From Marivirga salinae (GTDB taxonomy: Bacteria > Bacteroidota > Bacteroidia > Cytophagales > Cyclobacteriaceae): a stretch of 64,000 bases of DNA. A program made the position numbers and the translations under genes. The stretch lies in assembly GCF_030503855.1 (NCBI RefSeq), contig NZ_CP129971.1, positions 503,501 through 567,500 on the forward strand. The letters run 5' to 3'. Below the pieces are notes generated by a model that had not been told where the DNA came from, ran no database searches, and saw only the letters and a list, made by a program, of their open reading frames with translations. This document shows, in pieces, positions 8,480-16,311 of the stretch. Each line of letters starts with the position of its first letter. Position 1 is the first letter of the stretch.

Positions 8480-9139
8480 TTACAGTTTATTTTCCAAAGG
8501 CTTATTCTTCTCAAAATATCTACACATATGCGTGATTTTGCACTCCTCACATTTTGGCCTTCTTGCCACGCAAACATACCTTCCATGTAAAATCAACCAA
8601 TGATGGGCCACATGCACATATTCTGAAGGAATGTGTTTAATTAAGGTTTTTTCTACTTCAAGTGGGGTTTTAGCATTATTGTTGACCAAACCTAACCTTT
8701 TGGACACCCTAAAAACATGAGTATCAACTGCCATGGCTGGTTGATTATAAACAACAGAAGCAATAACATTAGCCGTTTTTCTACCAACACCAGGCATTTT
8801 TTGTAAATCTTCTACTGATTCGGGAACCTCGGAATTAAAATCTTCCACCAACATTTTAGCCATGCCTAGCAAATGCTTGGTTTTGTTGTTCATAAAAGAA
8901 ATACTTTTGATATAAGGTAAAACCTCATCGAAGTGTGAATTAGCTAAATGCTCTGGAGTGGGAAAAGCTTCAAAGAGCGCAGGAGTGACCATGTTTACTC
9001 TTTTATCCGTGCATTGGGCAGATAAAATAACAGCCACAAGCAGTTGATACGGATTTTCATAATGTAATTCCGTTTCTGCTTGTGGCTGATTTTCTGAAAA
9101 ATATTCTAAAAATGCTTCGTAGCGTTCTTTTCTTGTCAT
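8480..9139 (-). CDS. nth: Endonuclease III (DNA glycosylase/AP lyase)
   Basis: Nth removes oxidised pyrimidines and cuts at abasic sites. The 219-residue product has the helix-hairpin-helix MPGVGRKTANVI with catalytic Lys121, catalytic Asp139 in VDTHVFRVSKRLG, and the C-terminal [4Fe-4S] cluster ligands C190-X6-C197-X2-C200-X5-C206. Length and motif spacing are canonical. It sits 3 bp after the small anti-sigma-like gene and 2 bp before the SLC13 gene, so it is translated from a polycistronic message under the upstream ECF sigma promoter region. Confidence 0.97.
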   Translation of the reverse strand: MTRKERYEAFLEYFSENQPQAETELHYENPYQLLVAVILSAQCTDKRVNMVTPALFEAFPTPEHLANSHFDEVLPYIKSISFMNNKTKHLLGMAKMLVEDFNSEVPESVEDLQKMPGVGRKTANVIASVVYNQPAMAVDTHVFRVSKRLGLVNNNAKTPLEVEKTLIKHIPSEYVHVAHHWLILHGRYVCVARRPKCEECKITHMCRYFEKNKPLENKL

Positions 9140-9142
9140 TTG

Positions 9143-9382
9143 CTAATCCTTTACAGGATGCAAATTAACAGCTTTTGAATATTCTAAAATAGTATTGATG
9201 GTTTTTTCTGAAGGAGCCATCATTCCTTCATCCATTTGCTCTCTCAGCCATAATAGTTCATGGTATTGCTCCAAGAGCTCCATGTCCTCACTTAAGGCCA
9301 GTTCGATTTGCCGATTTTCCTCCGGCTCTGTTTCTTCATAAACATATCGGATTAAATCGTCATGAGTAAAAATTTTGGTCAT
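9143..9382 (-). CDS. Small acidic protein, possible anti-sigma factor
   Basis: This 79-residue soluble, Glu-rich, mostly helical protein contains LIRYVYEETEPEENRQIELALSED, which resembles the N-terminal helical part of zinc-less anti-sigma domains. No transmembrane segment follows, unlike classical anti-sigma factors. Its start lies inside the 3' end of the ECF sigma gene (23-bp overlap), so the two are translationally coupled, the usual arrangement for a sigma and its partner. Function is inferred from context; no name can be given. Confidence 0.65.
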   Translation of the reverse strand: MTKIFTHDDLIRYVYEETEPEENRQIELALSEDMELLEQYHELLWLREQMDEGMMAPSEKTINTILEYSKAVNLHPVKD

Positions 9383-9962
9383 AGGCTATATTATATTGTT
9401 GCATCTTTTTCCTCAAATTAATGAGGGCATAGCGCATTCGTCCTAATGCAGTATTGATGCTCACGCCCGTTTGATCTGAAATCTCCTTAAAACTCATGTC
9501 CATATAGTGGCGCATGATCAGCACTTGTTTTTGTGCGTCAGGCAATTCCTGAATCAATTTACGAAGCGATTTATGCACATCTCTCTTCATTTGTGCGTCC
9601 TCAAATGTGCCTTCTGCAAATTCGAGGGTTTCGAATACACTATTTCCATCATCCATAACGATGGTAGGGTACCTTTTATTTTTCCTGAACTTATCAATTG
9701 CTAAATTATGTGCAATTCTTAAGATCCAAGGCAAAAATTTACCTTCCTCATTATAACGACCGGATTTTAAAGTTCGTATAGCCTTAATGAAAACTTCTTG
9801 CATTAAATCTTCAGCTACATACTGATCTTTAACAATCATGTAGATAGTTGTGAAAATTCTAGACTTGTGGCGGTTTACTAATTCTTCAAACGCTACTTCA
9901 TTACCATTGATATACTGTCCGACTAACTGGCTGTCATCTAGCATTGTTTTTTGATTATTCAT
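9360..9962 (-). CDS. ECF RNA polymerase sigma factor
   Basis: This 200-residue sigma-70 family protein has two domains. Region 2 spans about residues 25-95 (AEDLMQEVFIKAIRTL, and the -10 recognition stretch FLPWILRIAHNLAIDKFRK). Region 4 spans about 130-190 (LPDAQKQVLIMRHYMDMSFKEISDQTGVSINTALGRMRYAL), with a clear helix-turn-helix. It has no extra C-terminal domain. It heads a leftward operon with the anti-sigma-like gene, nth and the SLC13 transporter. It is divergent from a second, unrelated ECF sigma gene across a 375-bp spacer. ATG start at 9962. Confidence 0.94.
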   Translation of the reverse strand: MNNQKTMLDDSQLVGQYINGNEVAFEELVNRHKSRIFTTIYMIVKDQYVAEDLMQEVFIKAIRTLKSGRYNEEGKFLPWILRIAHNLAIDKFRKNKRYPTIVMDDGNSVFETLEFAEGTFEDAQMKRDVHKSLRKLIQELPDAQKQVLIMRHYMDMSFKEISDQTGVSINTALGRMRYALINLRKKMQQYNIAYDQNFYS

Positions 9963-10068
9963 CTTAAAACACCTTGTTTAGTTTGGTAAAAGTTTATTCT
10001 ATAGCGTCAATATTTAGAGGTATAACATTCATTTATTAGATCGAAAGTATTCAAATGATTTTAAAACA

Positions 10069-10076
10069 CAAAAATA
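10069..10076 (-). promoter_or_regulatory. Possible -7 box for the leftward sigma operon
   Basis: The plus strand reads CAAAAATA, that is TATTTTTG on the minus strand, a TAnnTTTG match 107 bp upstream of the sigma start. No TTG is correctly spaced. Confidence 0.3.
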
Positions 10077-10297
10077 TTTTTCGATTTATTTTATAATGAC
10101 AGCAGAAATGTAAAAAAGGTTGGAGAGCACATAATAATAATTTTTAAATTACGTTATTCTGCATTTTTTTATAGAAGAAAATAGCTCCAAATTTCTTTTA
10201 AAATAACTGAAAAATTTATCTTGTCTATGAGAAATGTGTACATCATCTGTTTCTATATGTTTTTTTGAATATATCTTCATTTTATCTTAATTAATAA

Positions 10298-10305
10298 TAG
10301 ATTTG
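10298..10305 (+). promoter_or_regulatory. Possible -7 box for the rightward sigma gene
   Basis: TAGATTTG matches TAnnTTTG and lies 33 bp before the ATG of the second ECF sigma gene. The -33 position lacks TTG, which could mean an alternative or self-directed sigma is used. Confidence 0.4.
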
Positions 10306-10337
10306 TACAGTTCTTTTGGTATATTTATCGAAATATT

Positions 10338-10916
10338 ATGATAAATCGAGGAGAAATAACACAACTACTGGTTCAAGTAAATAAAGGGGATATGAATGCT
10401 TACAATAAAATATTCCCCGTTATTTATAATGAATTACGACATATAGCACATAGGATACGTTTTCAATATTTTGGAATAGAAACATTGAACACAACCGCTA
10501 TTGTGCACGAGGCCTATTTAAAAATTATTAATTCTGAAGCTAACTGGAATAGTCGCGCCCATTTTTATGGGGTAGCAGGAAAAGCCATGCGTCATATTTT
10601 ATTAAATGCAGCACGCAGAAAAAATGCCATAAAAAGAGGTAGGGATGCACAACATCTTTGTTTTGAAGAATGGGAAGAAAAAATAAATTTATCCGATGAA
10701 TGTTCAGATGAATTGTTAAGATTAGATGAGGTTTTGACCGATCTAGAAAAAAAGGATAGTAAACAAGTGAAAATAGTGGAGTGTAGGTTTTTTGCCAATA
10801 TGACCATAGAAGAAACAGCAATAGTACTTGATATATCACCCTCCACCGTAAAAAGAAATTGGCAAGTAATCAAAGCTTGGATTTACAGTCAGATTCAAGC
10901 CAAAAAAACGGCTTAA
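10338..10916 (+). CDS. ECF-type sigma factor, kinase-associated group
   Basis: This 192-residue sigma factor belongs by sequence to the TIGR02999-like group, recognisable from LRHIAHRIRF, the stretch TLNTTAIVHEAYLKI, and the region 2 core NSRAHFYGVAGKAMRHILLNAARRKNAIKRGR. Region 4 (IVECRFFANMTIEETAIVLDISPSTVKRNWQ) is the helix-turn-helix. This group is known to sit beside Ser/Thr protein kinases, and here a membrane kinase with TPRs follows 5 bp downstream. No anti-sigma gene is present, so phosphorylation by the kinase is the probable control. Confidence 0.93.
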   Translation: MINRGEITQLLVQVNKGDMNAYNKIFPVIYNELRHIAHRIRFQYFGIETLNTTAIVHEAYLKIINSEANWNSRAHFYGVAGKAMRHILLNAARRKNAIKRGRDAQHLCFEEWEEKINLSDECSDELLRLDEVLTDLEKKDSKQVKIVECRFFANMTIEETAIVLDISPSTVKRNWQVIKAWIYSQIQAKKTA

Positions 10917-10921
10917 AAACA

Positions 10922-13429
10922 ATGGGTTATTCTTGGAGTGAACTGGAAGACATCTTCCAAAATGCATTAAAAATGCCTGTCGCTGAGCGGGAAAACTATG
11001 TAGAAAATAAAGCAAAAAACGATGAGCGATTGAAACAAACTGTGCTCATGATGCTCCGAGATGCCGAAAATGCTGACCAATATTTTGACAAACTTCAAGA
11101 AGGGATTGCCCATGGATTAGAAGAAAAAAAGGAAGATATTTATCAACAAGGAGACATAGTTGATAAGTATAAGATTGTTAAGCCCTTGGGACGGGGTGGA
11201 ATGGGTCAGGTTTATTTAGCTGAAAGAAATGACCGGCAATTCGAACAAAATGTTGCGATCAAATGCTTTTCTTCAGAAGAGGTAAAAGAAAATTTCTTTG
11301 AAAATTTCCGAAATGAAAAACAGTTTTTAGCTAACCTTAATCATACAACTATAGCGCATATTATTGATGGAGGGGTTACAGATAATGGAGTCCATTACAT
11401 CATCATGGAATATGTAGACGGATTTCCAATTGATGAATATTTAAAAAAGCATGAATTATCTACTCAAGAAAAGCTACAGCTTTTTTTAAAAATCTGTGAT
11501 GCCATCAATTATGCTCATAATAGATTAATACTTCACTTGGATATTAAACCATCCAATATTTTAGTCAATAAAGAAGGGCAAGTTAAATTATTGGATTTTG
11601 GAATTGCTCAAAAAATGGGCGAACCATTAAAACAAAATCATTTATTAGTCTCCCCTTTTTATGCTGCTCCTGAACAATTAAAACAAAAGCCCATTAGTGT
11701 TGCTACAGATATTTTCCAAATGGGGATTTTGTTGCACTTAATACTCTCAAATGATTTGCCATTTCAAAAAGGAGAAGATCCTACGTATTCAAAGAGAAGC
11801 CTCAAGTTTGCGGATGAAGAAATTAATACGGAACTCCTCTCTATAATTAAAGTTTGTTTAAATGAATCGCCAGAGGACAGGTTTGTTTCAGTTTCAGCAT
11901 TAAGTCAAGAGATTGAAAATTATTTAAGCTCTAGACCGGTAAATGTACATAGCCAGAATTGGACTTACCTAGCCGGTAAATTTATTAAAAGAAATAAGAT
12001 TAAGATTTTGCTTTCTGTATTACTGATTATATCCATGATAATTGGTATTGTCTTTTCATCTTATCAGGCTAATAAAGCTAGAGAAAGCGAACTGAAAGCA
12101 ATTAAAACAAATGAATTTCTATTAGATATTTTCAAAAGTGCTGACCCTAATTTGACAGAAGGAAGTCTTACTATAAAAGAAATTTTGGATAACAGTGTAA
12201 ATAGTATTGAGTCAAAATTTGAAGATGAAGAATTTAAACTTAGCCTTTATGATCGTTTAACAAATATTTACACAAATGTTTATTTATGGAATGAATCTAG
12301 GGAACTAGCTGAAAAAGTACTTAATAGATATAAAGAAATAGATAACTACAGCAAGCTAAAAATAATGAGTACGCTCGGAGGAAATTATAGAGAGCTTTCT
12401 GAATTTCAAAAGGCAGATTCAGTTTTTAAATTGCTGCTAAATAGAATAGAAGAGCCAAAGGGAAATTTACCTTTAGAATTTAAGATTGAAAACATACTAG
12501 CATTTGCTAAATCTCAACAAATACAAGGAAATTATGATACTGCCCTTCAAATTATTAATAAAGTGAATAATTACATCACTAATGACGTTCGTGAAATGTA
12601 TAGAGCAGATATTTATAATCATTACGCCTCTGTTTATAAAGATTTATCCAAATTTGATTCAGCATCCTATTATCAGACAAAAGCTATAAACACACTAAAA
12701 CAAAAAACAAGCCCAGAACATCATCATGCATTAGGTATTTACTATAATAATCAGGGAAATTTATTTAAAGATATGTCTCTCTACGATTCTGCTATAGCTT
12801 CATTTGAAAAATCAATTAGTTTAAAAAAGAAAATTGACTCCAAAGCAAATATTGATTTAGGGATCACTCTAAGTAATCTGGGAGGCGTTTATTATAAAAA
12901 GAAGAATTATGATAGTGCCTCTATTATTCTGAACAGAGCGATAGAAATATTTAGTAAACAGCTCAAACCAGATAACAATTTTATTGTCTCCACTAGATAT
13001 AGTTTGGCAAATATTTATTACACCCAATTAAAATTTGAAAAGGCTTTATCAGAATATAAGGAAATACTAATTGCAGATACTGCTAATTTCGGGATGGAAC
13101 ATCCTTATGTGGCAGACGATTACATATCCATTTCTAATTGCTATATTGAATTAAATGAAACTGATAAAGCCTATGAATATTTGAAACGAGCTAAAGGCAT
13201 AATTGAAACCAAATTTGATGAAAGTCATCAAAAGACTTCTTACCTCTACAATAAATTCGGAATTTTATTCGAAAAGCAAGAAAATTACGCAATGGCACAG
13301 ATGTATTTTCAGGAATCTTACACTTTGGCTAACAAATATCTTGGAGAAGATCATCGCAATACCAAAATATATAAAGATGATGTAGAGCGTATATCCAAAA
13401 TTATGAAAGGAGACGTTAATAAAATGTGA
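10922..13429 (+). CDS. Membrane Ser/Thr protein kinase with C-terminal TPRs
   Basis: From the ATG at 10922 this is 835 residues; a longer frame from TTG at 10859 would overlap the sigma gene and is less likely. After about 75 helical residues comes a Hanks-type kinase domain (about 80-340). The glycine loop is GRGGMGQVY (about 89-97), the ATP lysine lies in VAIKCF near 113, the catalytic loop HLDIKPSNIL starts at 205 and DFG at 225. The HRD arginine is leucine. One transmembrane helix spans about 359-380. The rest is an exported-side array of tetratricopeptide repeats that could sense an envelope ligand or partner. Paired with the ECF sigma gene just upstream. Confidence 0.92.
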   Translation: MGYSWSELEDIFQNALKMPVAERENYVENKAKNDERLKQTVLMMLRDAENADQYFDKLQEGIAHGLEEKKEDIYQQGDIVDKYKIVKPLGRGGMGQVYLAERNDRQFEQNVAIKCFSSEEVKENFFENFRNEKQFLANLNHTTIAHIIDGGVTDNGVHYIIMEYVDGFPIDEYLKKHELSTQEKLQLFLKICDAINYAHNRLILHLDIKPSNILVNKEGQVKLLDFGIAQKMGEPLKQNHLLVSPFYAAPEQLKQKPISVATDIFQMGILLHLILSNDLPFQKGEDPTYSKRSLKFADEEINTELLSIIKVCLNESPEDRFVSVSALSQEIENYLSSRPVNVHSQNWTYLAGKFIKRNKIKILLSVLLIISMIIGIVFSSYQANKARESELKAIKTNEFLLDIFKSADPNLTEGSLTIKEILDNSVNSIESKFEDEEFKLSLYDRLTNIYTNVYLWNESRELAEKVLNRYKEIDNYSKLKIMSTLGGNYRELSEFQKADSVFKLLLNRIEEPKGNLPLEFKIENILAFAKSQQIQGNYDTALQIINKVNNYITNDVREMYRADIYNHYASVYKDLSKFDSASYYQTKAINTLKQKTSPEHHHALGIYYNNQGNLFKDMSLYDSAIASFEKSISLKKKIDSKANIDLGITLSNLGGVYYKKKNYDSASIILNRAIEIFSKQLKPDNNFIVSTRYSLANIYYTQLKFEKALSEYKEILIADTANFGMEHPYVADDYISISNCYIELNETDKAYEYLKRAKGIIETKFDESHQKTSYLYNKFGILFEKQENYAMAQMYFQESYTLANKYLGEDHRNTKIYKDDVERISKIMKGDVNKM

Positions 13430-13507
13430 TGTATTGAGAATTCTATTTGATACTGAACTATTTTATAAAAAAGCTATATAGCTTAAGTAATGTAGCTATT
13501 GAAGTTA

Positions 13508-13915
13508 TTATTCTACAATTACTGATTTGGTTTTATTGTACTCCGAACTTCCCGCTTCAACTATGAAAAATTTGGGATTATAATAACTTAAATCATATTC
13601 TTTGGTGAATAGCCCTGATTTAGAAACGGTCTCTTGTTTTATTAAATTACCTATTAAATCATAAATTTTAATGGTGGTTGATTTGTCATTTTCTTTGTAA
13701 AAGCTAAGGGTAAACTTTCCAGTTTCTGTCTTTTTTAACTTAAAATCAAATTCAGGATTTACTAATAACTTTTTAGGATAGCTGACTCTCCCTTCTTTTT
13801 CAACGCTTTCTATTTGAACGCTATCACTAGAGCTTTCCTGAGCATGGGAAATCGATAGTGCAAAACAAAATAAAAAAAGTATAAGTAAAACTCTTATCAT
13901 ATTTAAAGGAGACAA
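13508..13915 (-). CDS. Short secreted protein resembling a lone T9SS C-terminal domain
   Basis: This 135-residue product has a signal peptide (hydrophobic MIRVLLILFLFCFALSISHAQ, residues about 6-26). Its mature part is little more than a beta-sandwich resembling a type A T9SS sorting domain: TTIKIYDLIGNLIKQET in the middle and FIVEAGSSEYNKTKSVIVE at the end. A cargo domain is missing; only about 40 residues separate the signal peptide from the CTD-like part. The ATG lies 1 bp after the lpxH stop, so the two are co-transcribed. Whether it is secreted, attached or an accessory factor is unknown. Confidence 0.75.
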   Translation of the reverse strand: MSPLNMIRVLLILFLFCFALSISHAQESSSDSVQIESVEKEGRVSYPKKLLVNPEFDFKLKKTETGKFTLSFYKENDKSTTIKIYDLIGNLIKQETVSKSGLFTKEYDLSYYNPKFFIVEAGSSEYNKTKSVIVE

Positions 13916-14692
13916 TTATTCTTCATCGAATTTTTCTAATGCAAAATCTTTGCCATTAAAAGATGCAAAAGTATTATAATTAACCCACTCCCCTAAATTT
14001 ATATAACGCGAATTTTTATTTACTTCTAAATCAAGTGGTAAATGCCTATGTCCAAAAACATAGAAGTCATGATGAGTCTGCTTTTCAATCTCTTTTGTAT
14101 AAGCCCATAACCATTCTCCTTCTCCCAAGAATTTCTCTGTTTCATCAGTGCTGCTGCTTATCCTACTGCTGGCAGACCATTTATTTGCAATACTTATTCC
14201 TAGATCAGGATGGATTTGACGGAACAACCACTGACAAACTTTATTATCAAACACTTTTTTAAGGAATTTGTATTGTTGATCGCCAGGTCCCAAGCCATCT
14301 CCATGACCAATCAACATTTTTTTATTATTGGCTAATAAAGTTATAGGCTCTCTAAAAACTTCAATACCCAATTCCTCTGTGAAATAACCAAACATCCACA
14401 TATCATGGTTACCGGTAAATAGATAAATAGGCAAACCTGAATCTGCTAATTCTGCCAATTTACCTTGAAATCGAATAAATCCTTTAGGAATGGCTTTTTT
14501 ATATTCATGCCAAAAATCAAATATATCGCCTACTAAAAATAAAGCAGAAGCATCTGTTTGAATTTGATCCATCCATTGGACAATTCTCTTTTCTCTTAGA
14601 TGACTTTCTTTTAAGTTTGGCGCTCCCAAATGAAAATCTGAAGCGAAATATATTTTCTTTTCTGCCGGTATGTCCAGTTCGAGGGTTTTCAT
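13916..14692 (-). CDS. lpxH: UDP-2,3-diacylglucosamine diphosphatase
   Basis: LpxH hydrolyses UDP-2,3-diacylglucosamine to lipid X in lipid A synthesis. The 258-residue calcineurin-like phosphoesterase shows all five metal-binding blocks in order: ASDFHLGAP (D19, H21), VGDIFDFW, TGNHDMW, IGHGDGLG and FGHRHLPLD. It is a peripheral inner-membrane enzyme. The length fits the Bacteroidota form. The next gene, a short T9SS-tail-like protein, begins immediately after its stop codon. ATG start at 14692. Confidence 0.92.
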   Translation of the reverse strand: MKTLELDIPAEKKIYFASDFHLGAPNLKESHLREKRIVQWMDQIQTDASALFLVGDIFDFWHEYKKAIPKGFIRFQGKLAELADSGLPIYLFTGNHDMWMFGYFTEELGIEVFREPITLLANNKKMLIGHGDGLGPGDQQYKFLKKVFDNKVCQWLFRQIHPDLGISIANKWSASSRISSSTDETEKFLGEGEWLWAYTKEIEKQTHHDFYVFGHRHLPLDLEVNKNSRYINLGEWVNYNTFASFNGKDFALEKFDEE

Positions 14693-14796
14693 TATTGGCT
14701 ACAAAGCTAAAAAAAGGATATTAAAACTTACCTTATTTCCATATTTAAGAACAGAAAACTTTATGTTATATAGAGCTTATTAGATAAATCAGCACA

Positions 14797-14831
14797 TAAA
14801 AAAAGCTGAATCTTTTTAAAGACTCAGCTTT
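14797..14831 (-). terminator. Rho-independent terminator of dps
   Basis: The arms AAAGCTGA...TCTTT (14802-14815) and AAAGACTCAGCTTT (14818-14831) pair with one mismatch and a 2-base loop. On the minus strand the stem is followed by a run of T. It ends the dps transcript 24 bp after the stop codon. Confidence 0.8.
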
Positions 14832-14854
14832 AGTTTTCCTAAACTAAATTTTAA

Positions 14855-15346
14855 TTATTTACCTAAGAAAGAACTTAACATCCAGTGATGTTTCTCCATA
14901 TCTTGAATAAAGGTATTCAACATATCTTCAGTACCAACATCACCTATGTCAATAGCTGCATTCATGGCATCCGTAAGATATGAAAGTAATATTTGATAAT
15001 CTTTCAATATTTCTTGAACCATTTCTTCTGCAGGTAAATCTGTTGGAGATTCCTTAATATTAGAGTGCTCCATATAATCACTTATGTTACTTAGTGGTGT
15101 ATGTCCAAAAACTCTAATTCTTTCTGCTATCTCGTCTATGCTCTCCTTGGCAATGTCATATCTCTCTTCAAATTGCTCATGCAAATCAAAGAAATCTGCA
15201 CCTTTAACGTTCCAGTGAAAGTTTCTTAATTTCTGATAATGAAGATGATAATTTGCTAATAAAGAATTCATTACTTCAACAAGCCTTTGCGTTTCTGACT
15301 TATCAAAACCTAATTTTCTATATCTTTTTTCCGCTGTTGTACTCAT
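14855..15346 (-). CDS. dps: Dps-family ferritin-like DNA protection protein
   Basis: Dps dodecamers oxidise and store iron and protect DNA under stress. The 163-residue four-helix protein has the ferroxidase residues at the subunit interface: H44 in NFHWNVKG, H56, D71 and E75 (DEIAERIR). The residue equivalent to E. coli D67 is E60. The C-terminal helices (DVGTEDMLNTFIQDMEKHHWML) match the family. There is no lysine-rich DNA-binding tail, so DNA binding may be weak. A clear terminator follows. It is separated from ytxH by 56 bp and may share regulation. Confidence 0.92.
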   Translation of the reverse strand: MSTTAEKRYRKLGFDKSETQRLVEVMNSLLANYHLHYQKLRNFHWNVKGADFFDLHEQFEERYDIAKESIDEIAERIRVFGHTPLSNISDYMEHSNIKESPTDLPAEEMVQEILKDYQILLSYLTDAMNAAIDIGDVGTEDMLNTFIQDMEKHHWMLSSFLGK

Positions 15347-15402
15347 ATATTTATTTCTTAGTTTTAATTAAATAAAAATAAACCCTAAAAGATCAGCTGA
15401 AA

Positions 15403-15660
15403 TTAGTTTTTATAATTAACTGAATCTTTCAGTTGATCGATTGTTTCTTTTCCTTTGGATGAAACGCTATCGATTTCTTTATTTAATGTTGATTTCAATT
15501 CATCAATTTTCTTCATTGAATCTTTGTAAGATTTATCAACATTCTTTTTCAATTTCTTTCTAGTTTTATCTCCTTTTTCAGGTGCATAAAGTAATCCCGC
15601 AACTGCTCCTGTTAATAATCCTAAGCTAAATCCTGTCAAAATTTTTACTCCGTTATTCAT
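15403..15660 (-). CDS. YtxH-domain stress protein
   Basis: This is an 85-residue protein with one N-terminal glycine-rich membrane helix (ILTGFSLGLLTGAVAGLLYAP), followed by KGDKTRKKLKK and a charged amphipathic coiled-coil tail. This is the typical YtxH layout, known as a general-stress protein in Gram-positives and common next to envelope and stress genes in Bacteroidota. It lies upstream of dps on the same strand. Exact role unknown. Confidence 0.88.
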   Translation of the reverse strand: MNNGVKILTGFSLGLLTGAVAGLLYAPEKGDKTRKKLKKNVDKSYKDSMKKIDELKSTLNKEIDSVSSKGKETIDQLKDSVNYKN

Positions 15661-15774
15661 AGTGATTTTATTTAGTTTTTTATTATTTATTACTTATACT
15701 GTAATAACACTTTTAATTAAATAATGTTACATATATTGACAATTTTGTTGGAAAAATGTTAATATTGTTGACAT

Positions 15775-16311
15775 ATGACAAAAATATCGAACAACATAAA
15801 ATATTTACGGACTGAAAAGGGTTTGAGTCAAACCGCTATGGCAGAAGCAGTTGGACTCAAAAGAGGCAATATTGCATCATATGAAAAGGAACTAGCACAG
15901 CCTAGTATCGAGAATTTGGTCAAAATAGCGGACTATTTCGGTATAGATATACATCAAATAGTAAATGAGGATTTACAATATTCCTCAAAAAAAATAAATG
16001 AGGAGAGAAACCCATTGAAAATTTTTGAAGAAAGTTTTCCTTTTCAGGGACTTAAAGACCGAGTTAATGCATTGAAAGGAAATCATAATTCAGATGATAA
16101 AATCAAAAGGCTAAAAGATCAAAACAAGGATATTCATAAAATGGTTGATGGTTTTAGAGCTTTTCATAAAATGAGAATCAGCTCAAACCAAAACCCAGAG
16201 GAACTCAACAAAAAGCTTTCAGCAGACTATGAAAACTTGTTGGATATATTGCAAACAGTTTTAAAAAGTAATACAGATTTGATTAAAATAATTGACAAAA
16301 ACCATGACTAA
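15775..16311 (+). CDS. XRE-family transcriptional regulator
   Basis: This 178-residue protein has a helix-turn-helix XRE domain in residues about 5-65 (IKYLRTEKGLSQTAMAEAVGLKRGNIASYEKE). A charged helical C-terminal region (residues 75-178) follows that probably mediates oligomerisation and resembles no named ligand domain. The gene starts at an ATG placed directly after a TTGACA-containing repeat, so it may repress itself. Its stop codon overlaps the ATG of the next gene, coupling it to a secreted NTF2-like protein. Target genes are not known; ytxH and dps are divergent neighbours. Confidence 0.85.
   Translation: MTKISNNIKYLRTEKGLSQTAMAEAVGLKRGNIASYEKELAQPSIENLVKIADYFGIDIHQIVNEDLQYSSKKINEERNPLKIFEESFPFQGLKDRVNALKGNHNSDDKIKRLKDQNKDIHKMVDGFRAFHKMRISSNQNPEELNKKLSADYENLLDILQTVLKSNTDLIKIIDKNHD

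Larger units (their letters stand above)
9963..10337. other. Divergent spacer between two ECF sigma genes
   Basis: This 375-bp AT-rich spacer separates head-to-head sigma genes. A minus-strand TATTTTTG box (10069-10076) and a plus-strand TAGATTTG box (10298-10305) are visible, each without a well-placed TTG. No ORF or strong hairpin was recognised. Confidence 0.45.

Noticed and set aside
10859..10921. Extended N-terminus of the kinase from a TTG codon
   Set aside because: It would overlap the sigma gene by 58 bp and adds low-complexity Ser/Gln sequence; the ATG at 10922 fits the operon spacing.
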